Source of the DNA: CAZKWG01 sp964615375
Lineage (GTDB): Bacteria > Myxococcota_A > UBA796 > CAZKWG01
Reading direction: 5' to 3'
NCBI GenBank assembly: GCA_964615375.1
Contig: CAZTOW010000041.1
Span: 24,619 to 88,618 of the forward strand
DNA: 64,000 nt
Part shown: one piece after another, positions 8,520 through 18,324 of the stretch
How positions within the stretch are numbered: the first letter of the stretch is position 1
Layout: the number at the start of each line of letters is the position of its first letter
The notes under the pieces: generated by a model
What the model was told of the DNA's origin: nothing
The model's input: only the letters and a program-made list of their open reading frames with translations
Databases searched by the model: none
Translations under genes and position numbers: made by a program

Positions 8520-10406
8520 TCAGCTCTTCGGATCCTTCGGCTTCGGCAGCACCAGCATCGCCACCCGACTCAACACCTTGCCCAGGCCGGTGAGGTGGAG
8601 CAGGAGGAGGGCCACGATCACGCCGAGCCCGGCGATCCCAGCCTGGACGGCGCCTGGGCCCACGTCGAGCGTCTCGGCGATCCGTTCAATCCACCCTTTG
8701 CTGTCGCCCTCATCGGATGTCGTGCCTCCCGTGCCTGGCTGAACCTCCACCACCCTGTCCGCGACCACCAGATCCTTCTCCAGCAGCACCGCGAGCTGCA
8801 CCACGAACTGGGCGTAGGCGTCGATGGGCACCAGCGCCCGCTCCCGACCCGCCAGCCGGGGCTCACGGACCAGCGCGCCGGCGCGCAGATCGGCGGAGAG
8901 CACGAAGCGGGTCTGCGCCTCGAGCGCGTCGGGGTCTTTGGGAGGAGGCGCGGGCGGTGAGGTTGCGGCGGGGGCCTGCCCGGCGCTCGTGCCTGTCGGG
9001 AGGGCGCCCTGCCCGGCGAGCTGGCTCACCTGGTAGAGGGCGCTGAGCGGGATCGGCGCCCCAAGACGCTGGGCGGTCGGCGGCAGCTCCCGCTGGAGCT
9101 GGACCGAACCCACGCGCGTGTTCACGTCGGCGTAGGCCGAGGCCAGCCTCCAGCCCGCGGGCGGGTCGCCGAGATCGAGGGGGTTGGGCCCGTCCCCCTC
9201 CAGCGCGCGCTCCAGGAAGCCCACCAGCCCGGGATCCTCGTCGCCGTGCATGCGGGGGATGGCGAGGCCGTGCCGCGTGGCGACCACATCGACCGCCTTG
9301 ATGACCGCGCGCTTCTCGTCTTCACGCAGGACCTTGTCCCAAGATTGGATGCGCGTGGTGAACCCCACCTGCCAGGTGGGCAGCCCGCCGTCTCCGTCCG
9401 TGCGCCCGATGCCCGTGGGCAGGTCAGGCACGGGCTCGCCGTCGCGGATCTGCTCGGCCAGCAGGCGCAGCAGCCGCGGGTCCTCGCTCAGCTCGCGGGC
9501 GCTGTAGCCGGACCAGAGGCGCGGATCTTCGGGGCTGGCCAGGTTGGCGCTGGTCTCGTGGCCGAAGCGACCGCCCTCGCCGATCCCGCTGCCCAGCAGC
9601 AGCTCCCGGTTCTCGTAGCGCCTCACACCCGCGTTGGTGTGCAGCGTCACGACGGCGTAGTAGTATTGGATGCGCTGATTCGACGCGACCGTCAACGGTC
9701 GGTCTTCGAGCTCGATCCACTCAAGCTCGCCATAGCGCACGCGGTGCCCCTGCTCCTGGTCGAGCAGGCCCTCCACCTTGTCTCGCCAGGTCTCCTCGCC
9801 GCGCTTCCAGGGCTGGGAGACGTTCACGCTGAGGCCGGGGAGGCCGGTGCTGGCGCCGTCCAGGTCCAGGTCGTCGAGGGTCTGGCCCACCAGCGACCAC
9901 CAGGCCACCCCCTCCCCCTCGGTCCGGGGCAGGGCCTCGCCGCCGCGCAGCGCGCGCAGCACGGAGGGGGTCAGGTCCAGCTCCCAGTCCTCGTGGGGAG
10001 CGGGCCCGCGGAGCTGCGCTCCCCGCGTCTCGTTGTCCAGCAGGCGCCAGACCTCCCAGGAGAGGATCTCGACCGGCGCGCCGCCCGGTCGCTCGCGCAC
10101 CAGCACGGTCAGCAGCGTGCCCTTCCCGATCTCCTCGCCGCTCAGCTCCAGGCGCAGCGCGGGCTGGGTGGTGTCGACCAGCCCGCGGTCGGGCAGCGCG
10201 GCGGCGCGGCTCGGGTTCCCCGCGTAGAGCCGGATCCGGTCGCGCCCCAGGTCCGGCCAGGCGCCCCGCCACTCCAAGACCACTGGATCGTCGGGAGCGG
10301 CCCGATAGAGCAGCCCGCGGCTCTCATCACCGCCGCCCATACAGCTCGTGCAGGTGGCCTGGGGCAGGGCCAGGGCGGGGAGCGCGAGGAGCAGGAACGG
10401 GAACAT
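8520..10406 (-). CDS. exported protein with C-terminal membrane anchor, caspase-locus neighbour
   Basis: This 628-residue protein has an N-terminal signal peptide (MFPFLLLALPALALP) and a single membrane segment near the C-terminus (IAGLGVIVALLLLHL), followed by a short basic tail. Most of it therefore probably faces the periplasm with a cytoplasmic tail. A Pro/Ala-rich linker lies near residue 470. I recognise no catalytic domain. GGAGG five bases before ATG 10406 fixes the start; an upstream extension has no such signal. It is transcribed divergently from the caspase operon across 101 bp and shares its regulatory region, so a role as receptor, scaffold or regulator of the caspases is plausible but unproven. 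Confidence 0.7.
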   Translation of the reverse strand: MFPFLLLALPALALPQATCTSCMGGGDESRGLLYRAAPDDPVVLEWRGAWPDLGRDRIRLYAGNPSRAAALPDRGLVDTTQPALRLELSGEEIGKGTLLTVLVRERPGGAPVEILSWEVWRLLDNETRGAQLRGPAPHEDWELDLTPSVLRALRGGEALPRTEGEGVAWWSLVGQTLDDLDLDGASTGLPGLSVNVSQPWKRGEETWRDKVEGLLDQEQGHRVRYGELEWIELEDRPLTVASNQRIQYYYAVVTLHTNAGVRRYENRELLLGSGIGEGGRFGHETSANLASPEDPRLWSGYSARELSEDPRLLRLLAEQIRDGEPVPDLPTGIGRTDGDGGLPTWQVGFTTRIQSWDKVLREDEKRAVIKAVDVVATRHGLAIPRMHGDEDPGLVGFLERALEGDGPNPLDLGDPPAGWRLASAYADVNTRVGSVQLQRELPPTAQRLGAPIPLSALYQVSQLAGQGALPTGTSAGQAPAATSPPAPPPKDPDALEAQTRFVLSADLRAGALVREPRLAGRERALVPIDAYAQFVVQLAVLLEKDLVVADRVVEVQPGTGGTTSDEGDSKGWIERIAETLDVGPGAVQAGIAGLGVIVALLLLHLTGLGKVLSRVAMLVLPKPKDPKS

Positions 10407-10461
10407 GGAGCCTCCATGGGCGCCATCGATGCTATCATCATGTCGGTCCAAAATACCTTGT

Positions 10462-10491
10462 ATCGCCAATTATGCTAATATGTTAGGCGAT
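10462..10491. promoter_or_regulatory. AT-rich divergent promoter region with inverted repeat
   Basis: The 101 bp between the divergent genes contains an AT-rich core (about 10435-10507), unusual in this GC-rich window. Perfect arms ATCGCC (10462-10467) and GGCGAT (10486-10491) enclose 18 bases that include TAATAT and TATGTT, both possible -10 boxes. AAAGAGG at 10494-10500 is the ribosome-binding site of the caspase gene. The arrangement suggests that one operator controls both directions. Confidence 0.5.
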
Positions 10492-10507
10492 CTAAAGAGG
10501 CATAAAA

Positions 10508-13351
10508 ATGTTCAGTATTCCTGTACGCTTCGCGCCCCTGCTGACCCTGGCCTTCGCCTGCGGTTCGGACCACGCGCCGCCCGCAGAGCCCGGCAGCGTG
10601 ACGGGCGCGCCCTCGCCAGCCTCTGCGTTGGCGCCCGCGGGAGAGGCTCCCCTGCCGCCGCCCCTGGCGCTCGCCTGCGACCTCAGCCGGCCCGCGGTGG
10701 CGAAGGACGGGAAGCGCCGGCTGGCCCTGCTGGTCGGGGTGGGGGAGTATCAGAGCGACATCATCCCCGATCTTCGAGGCCCCACAAAGGATGTCGAGGC
10801 GGTCTATCGGCTGTTGACCGACCCAGAGACTGGCTACGGCTTCCCCGTGGAGAACGTCTGCGTGTTGCGCGACAGCGAGGCGACGGTCGCGGCTGTGAAG
10901 AAGGCCTTCGAGGAGGCGCTCATCGCGCGCGCCGAGCCCGGAGACACGGCGGTCTTCTACTACTCGGGCCATGGCACGCAGGTCCCCGACCGCAGCCGGG
11001 ACGAGCCCGACGAGCGGGACGAGGCCTTCCTGCTTGCGGACTCCTGGACACCCAACGTCGGAGTGCTGAGAGACGACGAGCTGAACGCGATGCTGGCGCG
11101 GCTGCACGAGAAGACCGACGACATCACGCTGCTGCTCGACGCCTGCACCTCGGGCGGGCTGTCTCGAGGCGTCGGCGCGCGCGAGAAGCAGGTAATCCGC
11201 CCGGATCTGCCGGACGAGCCCGCCGAGACGCCCGGCGGTGATGGCGACTACCTGACCCCTGCGAGCCTGCCCGGCCTCGTCGTGATGAGCGCGGCGCGAG
11301 ACGGATCGCTGGCGCTGGAGCCGCCGGACGGGGGGCTAGGTTACTTCACGAGCGCGCTGGTGGACGTGCTGGGCGCCGCCGAAGGGCCCATGACGTGGGG
11401 TCAGGTAGGTCGCCAGATCCCGCGCCGCATCGAGCAGATGACAGACCGCCAGCAGTTCCCGCTGGCCCAGGGCGCGCTCGACCGCGTGGTCTTCGGGCAG
11501 ACACGGCGGGGGCGACCGCTGAGCTGGGAGGTCGTTGCCGCCGGGGACGTGATCAGCCTGGAGGGAGCCCCGCTCCCCGGCTGGAGCGTGGGCGCCGAGC
11601 TCAGGGTCTACCCGGGAGGAGCCACCCGCGAGGACGCGCGCGATCCTGCAAAGGCGAAGGCCACCTTGCGCGTCGAGCGCTACGACGGGCTCCACGCGAG
11701 CGCGCGGCTGGTGGGGCCGAGCCCGACGACGCCGCTTACGCCAGGCGACCTCGCGGTGCTCTCGCTGCCCGGCCCGGAGAGCTGGCGGCTCGCGGTGGCC
11801 TTCGACGCGAGCGTGCCGGCCGCGACGCGCGCCGCGATCATGGCGGCCATCGCTGGCGATCCCGAGTCCGCCACCACGCTGGTCTGGCAGGACCGCGCGC
11901 CGTTCACGCTGCTGCAGGGCAAGGACGGCGCGCTGCGCCTGCGCGGCCCGGAGGGCGTCACGCGGAACGTGTTCACGCAGGACGCCGCCGCGCAGGCCGG
12001 CCAGGTGCGGACCACGCTGGTCCAGCACGCGCGCCAGCAGGCTCTGCTCGCGGTGAGAGGGAGCACCGCGGGCGTCTTTCAGGACGACACCACCTTGGAG
12101 GTGCGCGTCGTGCCGCATGGCGACCCGTCGGGCTGGGTGCAGAGCTGCCCCAATTTCGAGCAGCAGATCCCTCGGTGCGGCCAGTGGGCGGTGGAGGTCC
12201 GCAACACACACGCCTCGGAGACCCTGCGCGTAGGCGGACTCATCCTGTCCAGCGACGGCGCTATCCTGGCCATGCCCCAGGATGGTCGCGCGCTGGAGCT
12301 GCCGCCGGGCGGCAAGTGGATGCCGCTCGACGCCGGCCAGATCTTCCAGGCCGTGCCGCCGCTCGGCGCGGTAGAGGACATCCTGGTCTTTGGTGCGCTC
12401 CGCGACACGAACATCAACTGGAGCCTGCTGGCGGCGCCCGATCCGACCCGCCCCGGCGCGAAGGGGCTCGGGGACGCGCTCGAGGCGACGCTCGCGCGCT
12501 ACCTCACCGGGGGCGCGAAGGCCGTCACCCAGGTGAAGAGCGCCACCAACCCCTGGACGCTCTCGCACCTCCCCTTCCGGGCGGTGGCCAACGTGACCGC
12601 TGACGCAGACATCAGCAGCTGCGACGCCGGCGCCACGGCCCGCGAGTACACGGTCGCGAATTTCGACATCACGCCTTATCTGCCAGCGGACCAGGACACT
12701 GCGCTCTACAAGGTGCTGAAGCAGGCCGAGTACCTGACCCACAAGCGCGAGACCGATGGTGTCCCGTACCGCCAGCACAGCTGGTCCGAGGCCACCGACG
12801 CCGAGAACCTGGCCTACGGGATAGACTGCTCCCGGGCCATCTGGTTCGCGTTCACCCGCGCCGGGTTGCCGTACACGTCAAGCACATGGCAGCAAGGCTT
12901 TCAGCCGACCGCGCAGATGTTCGACGAGGCTCGTGGCTCCTGCAACGAGGCGTTGACCCCGGACAGCACGCTCATGAAGGAGAGCTTCGTGAGCTGCCTG
13001 GGCGAGCCCTTCCAGACGGGCGATGTCCTGGTCTGGCAGGGGATCCGCCCCAGCACCAACGAGTGCGTCGGCCACACGGTCATGGTCATCGATCCAGACG
13101 AGTTCATCGGCTGGGGCAGCCACGGCTGGGATGGCTCGAAGAGCGACGAGGGCAAGCGGCTCAACGACACGGGCGTCGAGTACCAGCGCATCCTGGCGAG
13201 GACCTGGGCGAAGTGGGATCGCAAACAGTACGAGCTCAAGGCGTGCTGGCGGCACAAGCAGTTCATCGCAGAGGCCGCACGTGCGCAGCCGGCGGAAGAC
13301 CTGTACCTCGGCTATGGGTTCGCGTGTGATGCGGCGGGCGTTCAGCCATGA
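10508..13351 (+). CDS. caspase-like lipoprotein fused to an NlpC/P60-like domain
   Basis: This 947-residue protein has a lipoprotein signal with lipobox LAFAC (Cys18), so it is probably membrane-tethered outside the cytoplasm. Residues about 68-330 form a caspase-fold (C14) domain with the catalytic dyad intact: His155 in YYSGHGTQ and Cys213 in LLDACTSGG. A middle beta-rich region resembles DUF4384-like segments of bacterial caspase proteins. Residues about 760-920 look NlpC/P60-like, with Cys774 in GIDCSRAIW and His856 in VGHTVMVID. A cell-wall or peptide-cleaving second activity is inferred. It is the first of four overlapping or abutting genes, with AAAGAGG before the ATG. I regard the caspase call as firm and the second domain as likely. 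Confidence 0.82.
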   Translation: MFSIPVRFAPLLTLAFACGSDHAPPAEPGSVTGAPSPASALAPAGEAPLPPPLALACDLSRPAVAKDGKRRLALLVGVGEYQSDIIPDLRGPTKDVEAVYRLLTDPETGYGFPVENVCVLRDSEATVAAVKKAFEEALIARAEPGDTAVFYYSGHGTQVPDRSRDEPDERDEAFLLADSWTPNVGVLRDDELNAMLARLHEKTDDITLLLDACTSGGLSRGVGAREKQVIRPDLPDEPAETPGGDGDYLTPASLPGLVVMSAARDGSLALEPPDGGLGYFTSALVDVLGAAEGPMTWGQVGRQIPRRIEQMTDRQQFPLAQGALDRVVFGQTRRGRPLSWEVVAAGDVISLEGAPLPGWSVGAELRVYPGGATREDARDPAKAKATLRVERYDGLHASARLVGPSPTTPLTPGDLAVLSLPGPESWRLAVAFDASVPAATRAAIMAAIAGDPESATTLVWQDRAPFTLLQGKDGALRLRGPEGVTRNVFTQDAAAQAGQVRTTLVQHARQQALLAVRGSTAGVFQDDTTLEVRVVPHGDPSGWVQSCPNFEQQIPRCGQWAVEVRNTHASETLRVGGLILSSDGAILAMPQDGRALELPPGGKWMPLDAGQIFQAVPPLGAVEDILVFGALRDTNINWSLLAAPDPTRPGAKGLGDALEATLARYLTGGAKAVTQVKSATNPWTLSHLPFRAVANVTADADISSCDAGATAREYTVANFDITPYLPADQDTALYKVLKQAEYLTHKRETDGVPYRQHSWSEATDAENLAYGIDCSRAIWFAFTRAGLPYTSSTWQQGFQPTAQMFDEARGSCNEALTPDSTLMKESFVSCLGEPFQTGDVLVWQGIRPSTNECVGHTVMVIDPDEFIGWGSHGWDGSKSDEGKRLNDTGVEYQRILARTWAKWDRKQYELKACWRHKQFIAEAARAQPAEDLYLGYGFACDAAGVQP

Positions 13352-16300
13352 GCCTCGGCCGCGCCGCGCTGATCCTGTGGGTGGTGTCGCACGCCTCCGC
13401 GCGAGCAGAGGACGGACCGGAGGACCTGGAGCTCATCCCCCAGATCGCTGTCGAACCTGTGTTCTCGACGTTGGCGTTCTCAAGTGATGGCCGGCAGCTC
13501 ATTCAGGCCACGGAGAGCCAGCGTCGGGTCTGGGACATCGAGAGCGGACTGCTTCTCGAGGACGAGACCCAACAGAGCTCCCCGGGTGATGGCGTGCCGC
13601 GCGAGTGCGCGGAGGATCTCGAGCCCTGCGATGCCCGCGCCGGGCACGTCGCGCGCGTCTCGGACCGCACGCTCGTCGTGTCGCGCGGGGGGCAGGAGGT
13701 GCTGCGCTGCGCCATCGATGTGGGCGTAGGTGGCGTCGCGCTGTCGCCTGGTGGCGATCGACTCGCGATAGCCGCCGACGACTGGCTCGGGATCTTGAAG
13801 ACTGGGGCTCATCAGCAAGCAGGCGGGCGTTGTCTCGACATGCTGGTGACCCGCAGGCCACTCCCCTTCGGAGGTGCACGGCTCGCGTTCTCACCAGACG
13901 GGAGCTTGCTCGCGGCCGGGCTTGAGGGGGGGGTGTACGCAGGGGCGCGCGAGCAACGCCGCTGGGGGGCGCCGCTGCAGCTCCTGGTCGCGTCGGATCT
14001 GGGCGTCGGACGATCACTGGGCGTCCGCCTCGACGATCAGGGCGATCGACTGCAGATCTCTCCAGACGGGCGGCACGTCCTGGTGTTCGGGCTGGGACTG
14101 GACGGCGCGCGGTGGGACCTGGGCACGGCGACCTATGGGCCCGCCACCAGCGGCCTGCTCCCCGTCTCAACAGGCGCGATGGCCGCGGATCAGCCCGCGC
14201 TTCTGGCTGGAGTGATGGGCCGATGGTTCGCCGCTTTTGACGGTGCGGGACTGGGCATCCTGTCGCATGATGGCGCGCGGTTCGGGGTCGCCTTGAACAC
14301 AGCGCATCGGGCCCAACTGCCAGCGCGCGGCGGTGGCTGGGAGGCGGACGCGGCTGGAGACCTGCTCGCCGTGGCCGGCAGATGCGCGTGGACCCCGTCG
14401 CCGAGCCCTGGGTTGTGCAGCTCGGGCGGGCCGCCGTCCGAGCTGCTGCTCACCGACGTGCGCAAAGGCGAGCTGGCTCGCTGGATCCTGCCCGAGGGCA
14501 GTCTGTGCCAGCTCGCTGACGTGGCTGTCGAGCCGCGGGGCCGGTCGGTGCTCGCGATTCGAGAGTGTGGCGACAGCAGGGACGATTGGAAGCGGACCCG
14601 CGAGGTAGTCCGACTGCGCCCAGGCCGTGTCAGCCCCGATCCACTGAGCGCGGCCGAGCTCCCTGTCGACGCCGAGGGGCTGAGCTTCGAGCGGATCGCC
14701 GTGGCTCCAGACGGCACGGGGCTCGCGCTCGCGACCAGCGATCGTGTGTGTCTGTCCATCCCCGACGAAGACATCGATCCGGTCATGGATACGACCTATG
14801 GTACCTGCTATGGCGTATCGCCCAACAGCGACAGCCGAATCGTCGACATCGCTCTGACGCAAGGCAGCAAGCGACTGTTCATCCTCCTGGACAGCGGCGC
14901 CGTCGAGATTCATGGCGCGCGCGGCTGGCACGAGCACATCGGTACCCTCTTCCCCGTCGGAGCACGCGACTATGCCGTTGTCCTGTCCGATGGCATCTAC
15001 AAGGCGACCCCCCCGGGGCTCGACCTCCTGGCGTTTCGCGAGGCTGACGGCGCCGTGCTCCCTGCGTCCTGGTTGGACCCCTGGCTCCACCAGCCCGGCG
15101 AGGTGCTGGAGAGGCTCGGGTACGCAGACGGGGACTATGTGGAGCGCGTACGCCAGGAGACCGAGGTCTGGCGTGACCGCATGGGGCAGACCTGGGTCGA
15201 CGCGTCCGAGCGACCGGAGATAGTCGCCGCAGGGGCCGCGTTGAACGGGCATGATCGAACACTTCGGCTCGATCCGATCGAGACCGGTGGTGTGTCGGGC
15301 CCCTACAAGCTGGACGTGCGTGTCAACGGCGTCCCGTGGCGTGGGGTTGAGTCGTTGAACGTCTCCGGCGCCACCACCGGACGCTGGGGTCCCCTGGATG
15401 TGCCGCTGCGTGTCGGCTCGAACCGGGTGGACGTCGTCGCGGTCGACGCGCTCGGCCGCCGCTCCTTCCCGAGGCGCTTCGATGTGCTCGTACCCGGCGT
15501 CGTGGGTCGGCGCGTCTGGTTCCTCGGGGTGGCCGTCGAGTCGTACGATGAGCTGAAGAAGCTGAACTGGACCGTGGAGGATGTCCACGGCCTCTGGGCA
15601 GCGATCAAGAGCTCTACCAACCTGCCCGAAGACAATCCTGCACCGGTCTTCCTCGAGGGGCCAGCCGTCACCCGGGAGTCCGTGTCCGCGCTGGCGGAGG
15701 GGATCGCCGAGGCGGGACCGGATGACCTCGTCATCCTAGCGGTGTCTGGGCACGGGCTGAGCGACGCCAAGGGCACCTGGTATTTCGCGCCGAGCTCGCT
15801 GCGACCTGATGACCCAGGTGCGACGGGGATCTCCTACGCGAGCCTGGAGGCCATCTTCGCCAGGACTCCAGCCCTGCAGCGTCTCCTGGTGATCGACGCG
15901 TGCCACGCGGGTCCTGGGTCCGCAGCAGGCGTCAGTCTTGGCGGCGAGGGTGGTCGTGGTCCCAGGGCCACGAGGCAGGTGTCCGGGGCGCGCCAGGCCG
16001 AAGCGCTGCCCTTCTTGGAGCATGATCGCGGTCTTGGAGTGCAGGCGCTCGTCGCCTCGGCCTCGTGGCAGGCGGCCTGGGAAGACGACGACATCGCCGG
16101 TGGACTGTTCACGTCCGCCCTGGCTGCCGGACTCTCCAGCTTTGCTGCGGACCTCGACGGGAATGGTGATGTCTCCCTCAACGAGTGGCTGGACCAGGCG
16201 CAGCGTGAGGTCGAGGTCTTCACCGCTGGAACGCAGCGCCCCACCGCGCGGGCGCTGAGCCGCGAGGGAGATTTCGTCGTGGCGACCGGCGTGGCCCCCT

Positions 16301-17085
16301 CCACGCGACGCGATCTCTGCGTGGGCCAGCTCCAGACCCTCTGCGGCGATGGTGGGGCGGTGGTGGCGATCGATGGGGAGCGCGACGAGTTGCTCATCGC
16401 GCATCCCAACCACGTCGACTCGCTCTCACGGGTCGGCATCGACGGACGGATCCTGGAGTTGATCACGTCGCCGAGCCTCGATCAATCGGTGGCGGCGCGT
16501 CAACCCCCCACCCTGCATGATGGGTTGTTGCGATGGGGATGGCTCTCGACAGACGGAGATCTCCGTCTGTTGGAGCGTGCGCCGAAGGGTATCTGGGGCG
16601 AGACCGAGTGGGCAGGGCAGGCTTTCGATGAGGATCGTGTGGTCTGGGTCGGGCACACAGTGGTAGTGAGCTGGCCTGGTCGCTCATCCGGTTGGGGCGA
16701 GGTCCATGACCGTGGGGGTAGGCTCGTCGCCCGTTGGCGGATCTCGTCCGTGCCGCGGGCGGTGATGGCCAGCGGAGATCGCGCGGTCATCTTGGAGAGC
16801 GATGGTCGGCTGATCGTCCGGGCGCTCCCGTCTGGTGCGGAGCTGCTCTCCGTTGATGGGCCGTTTGTCGCCTTGTTCGCGCTCAGCGGGAGCGGGCGCC
16901 GCGCGATCGTGGAGACGAGCGCTGGAGGGACCATCGAGCTCAGCCTCGACGCTGGGCCGCCAAAGCTGCGCGCCAGGCCGCTCGATCTCGGGGATGCCCG
17001 CTGGATCTACCCCATCTCTATCGATGACGACGGGTCCATCACGGGGGTATTCGAGGGCACGCTCTTGTCATGGGGGCCATGGTAG
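13348..17085 (+). CDS. exported caspase with WD40-like repeats and EF-hand loop
   Basis: This 1245-residue protein starts with a signal peptide (cleavage probably near ASARA). Residues about 30-600 contain WD40-like blades, for example FSTLAFSSDGRQLIQA followed by RVWDIESG. Residues about 715-960 form a caspase domain with His802 in AVSGHGLSD and Cys852 in VIDACHAGPG. A canonical EF-hand loop, DLDGNGDVSLNE, starts at Asp935, suggesting calcium binding. The last 270 residues again look like propeller blades. The ATG overlaps the preceding stop by four bases (ATGA), implying translational coupling. WD40-caspase fusions are known in bacteria; the exported location, flanking propellers and EF-hand are what I see here. 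Confidence 0.82.
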   Translation: MSLGRAALILWVVSHASARAEDGPEDLELIPQIAVEPVFSTLAFSSDGRQLIQATESQRRVWDIESGLLLEDETQQSSPGDGVPRECAEDLEPCDARAGHVARVSDRTLVVSRGGQEVLRCAIDVGVGGVALSPGGDRLAIAADDWLGILKTGAHQQAGGRCLDMLVTRRPLPFGGARLAFSPDGSLLAAGLEGGVYAGAREQRRWGAPLQLLVASDLGVGRSLGVRLDDQGDRLQISPDGRHVLVFGLGLDGARWDLGTATYGPATSGLLPVSTGAMAADQPALLAGVMGRWFAAFDGAGLGILSHDGARFGVALNTAHRAQLPARGGGWEADAAGDLLAVAGRCAWTPSPSPGLCSSGGPPSELLLTDVRKGELARWILPEGSLCQLADVAVEPRGRSVLAIRECGDSRDDWKRTREVVRLRPGRVSPDPLSAAELPVDAEGLSFERIAVAPDGTGLALATSDRVCLSIPDEDIDPVMDTTYGTCYGVSPNSDSRIVDIALTQGSKRLFILLDSGAVEIHGARGWHEHIGTLFPVGARDYAVVLSDGIYKATPPGLDLLAFREADGAVLPASWLDPWLHQPGEVLERLGYADGDYVERVRQETEVWRDRMGQTWVDASERPEIVAAGAALNGHDRTLRLDPIETGGVSGPYKLDVRVNGVPWRGVESLNVSGATTGRWGPLDVPLRVGSNRVDVVAVDALGRRSFPRRFDVLVPGVVGRRVWFLGVAVESYDELKKLNWTVEDVHGLWAAIKSSTNLPEDNPAPVFLEGPAVTRESVSALAEGIAEAGPDDLVILAVSGHGLSDAKGTWYFAPSSLRPDDPGATGISYASLEAIFARTPALQRLLVIDACHAGPGSAAGVSLGGEGGRGPRATRQVSGARQAEALPFLEHDRGLGVQALVASASWQAAWEDDDIAGGLFTSALAAGLSSFAADLDGNGDVSLNEWLDQAQREVEVFTAGTQRPTARALSREGDFVVATGVAPSTRRDLCVGQLQTLCGDGGAVVAIDGERDELLIAHPNHVDSLSRVGIDGRILELITSPSLDQSVAARQPPTLHDGLLRWGWLSTDGDLRLLERAPKGIWGETEWAGQAFDEDRVVWVGHTVVVSWPGRSSGWGEVHDRGGRLVARWRISSVPRAVMASGDRAVILESDGRLIVRALPSGAELLSVDGPFVALFALSGSGRRAIVETSAGGTIELSLDAGPPKLRARPLDLGDARWIYPISIDDDGSITGVFEGTLLSWGPW

Positions 17086-18324
17086 ATGGCAAATCCACCT
17101 GGAGTAGGAGCTCTCACGGGCGCTCTGCTGACCGCGCTGACGTTGGCGCTGAGCCTTGCGTATGCACAGGGGTCCGACGACGCCCGCGCGGTGGTTGCCG
17201 TCGCGACCGAGGCGACGCCGATGATGGTCGAGGACAGCCCCGAGCTGCGCTGGGCGCTCCTGATCGGGGTGGACGCCTACGACCACGATGGCATCCGCGA
17301 CCTGCGCTACGCGGGCAACGATGTGCGCGCCGTCGCGGAGCAGCTCATCAGCAGCGGGACCTACCTCCCCGATCACGTGGTCATGATGACCACCAACCCA
17401 GACGCGAACAGACCGGACCTGCTGCCGAGTCGCAACAACATCCTCTTGAAGCTGGCGTGGCTTCGCAGCCTACCGGAGTCGCAGTCGCTCCTGTTCTACT
17501 TCTCGGGGCATGGGCTCGCCGAGGAGCACAAGGGTGAGCGGAGAAACTACCTGCTCCCGATGGACGCCTTGGATGAGGATCCGATCTCGACTGGCCTCGA
17601 TCTCGATGAGGTCCTGCGCAAGCTCGGCGCTGTCCGCGCGCGCCAGCGACTGGTAGTGCTCGACGCCTGTCGCAATCAACTCCTCGAAGACGGATCGCGC
17701 GCGATGGAGCAGGCTTGGGCGAGCCGACCGCTGTCGCTGGCCGAGGGCACACAGGTCATTTTCGCGACGAGCCATGGTGGGCGTTCCTACGAGGACGACA
17801 CCTGGAAGATGGGGGTTTTCACACACACCTTCGTCGAGGGCCTCAAGGGCGCTGCGGACGGATCCGGGAAGAAGGACGCTGCGGACCAGCTGGTGACCGT
17901 CCGAGAGGTCTTCGACTATGCAACATCCACGCTCGAGGTGCATGGGCAGAAGGGGCGTATGCAGATCCCGACCATGGGCGGGGAGAGCACGGGCGATTTC
18001 CTGTTGGTCAAGCTGCCGGGCCCACCTCCGCCGCTCCCGCCGCCCCCGATCACGAGCGTCGCGGAGCCGGGACAGGAGCGTCGAGGTCTCGTGCAGGTCG
18101 AAGCCGGCCTGGCCCGCTCGGTCACGCTGCGGGCCCAGGACGGCACGAGGTTTGCTCCGGGCCAGGTCCCGGCGGGCACCTACGCCCTTCGTGCGCAATT
18201 CGACGGCTTTCACGAGGGGCCGGTCGGCGAGCTCACCGTGCTGCCCGGTGAGACCACACAGGTGCGGTGCAGCGCGGCCTTCGTCGCCTGCGACGTCGTG
18301 CCCGCCGGCGAGGGGGGAGAGTGA
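17086..18324 (+). CDS. exported caspase-like protease with PEGA-like tail
   Basis: This 412-residue protein has a signal peptide (LTALTLALSLAYAQ) and a caspase domain spanning residues about 55-310. His142 in FYFSGHGL and Cys195 in VVLDACRNQ are the catalytic dyad, both intact. A proline stretch (LPGPPPPLPPPP) links to a C-terminal beta domain of about 85 residues resembling PEGA surface domains. The ATG follows directly on the preceding stop with no gap, so expression is coupled. It is the smallest of the three caspases and lacks an evident repeat domain. It might process, or be processed by, the other two; this is inference. Confidence 0.82.
   Translation: MANPPGVGALTGALLTALTLALSLAYAQGSDDARAVVAVATEATPMMVEDSPELRWALLIGVDAYDHDGIRDLRYAGNDVRAVAEQLISSGTYLPDHVVMMTTNPDANRPDLLPSRNNILLKLAWLRSLPESQSLLFYFSGHGLAEEHKGERRNYLLPMDALDEDPISTGLDLDEVLRKLGAVRARQRLVVLDACRNQLLEDGSRAMEQAWASRPLSLAEGTQVIFATSHGGRSYEDDTWKMGVFTHTFVEGLKGAADGSGKKDAADQLVTVREVFDYATSTLEVHGQKGRMQIPTMGGESTGDFLLVKLPGPPPPLPPPPITSVAEPGQERRGLVQVEAGLARSVTLRAQDGTRFAPGQVPAGTYALRAQFDGFHEGPVGELTVLPGETTQVRCSAAFVACDVVPAGEGGE

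Noticed and set aside
9246..10478. Long plus-strand open frame opposite the anchored protein gene
   Set aside because: It mirrors the opposite-strand gene, is Gly/Ala/Gln-rich and has no coding signature or ribosome-binding site.
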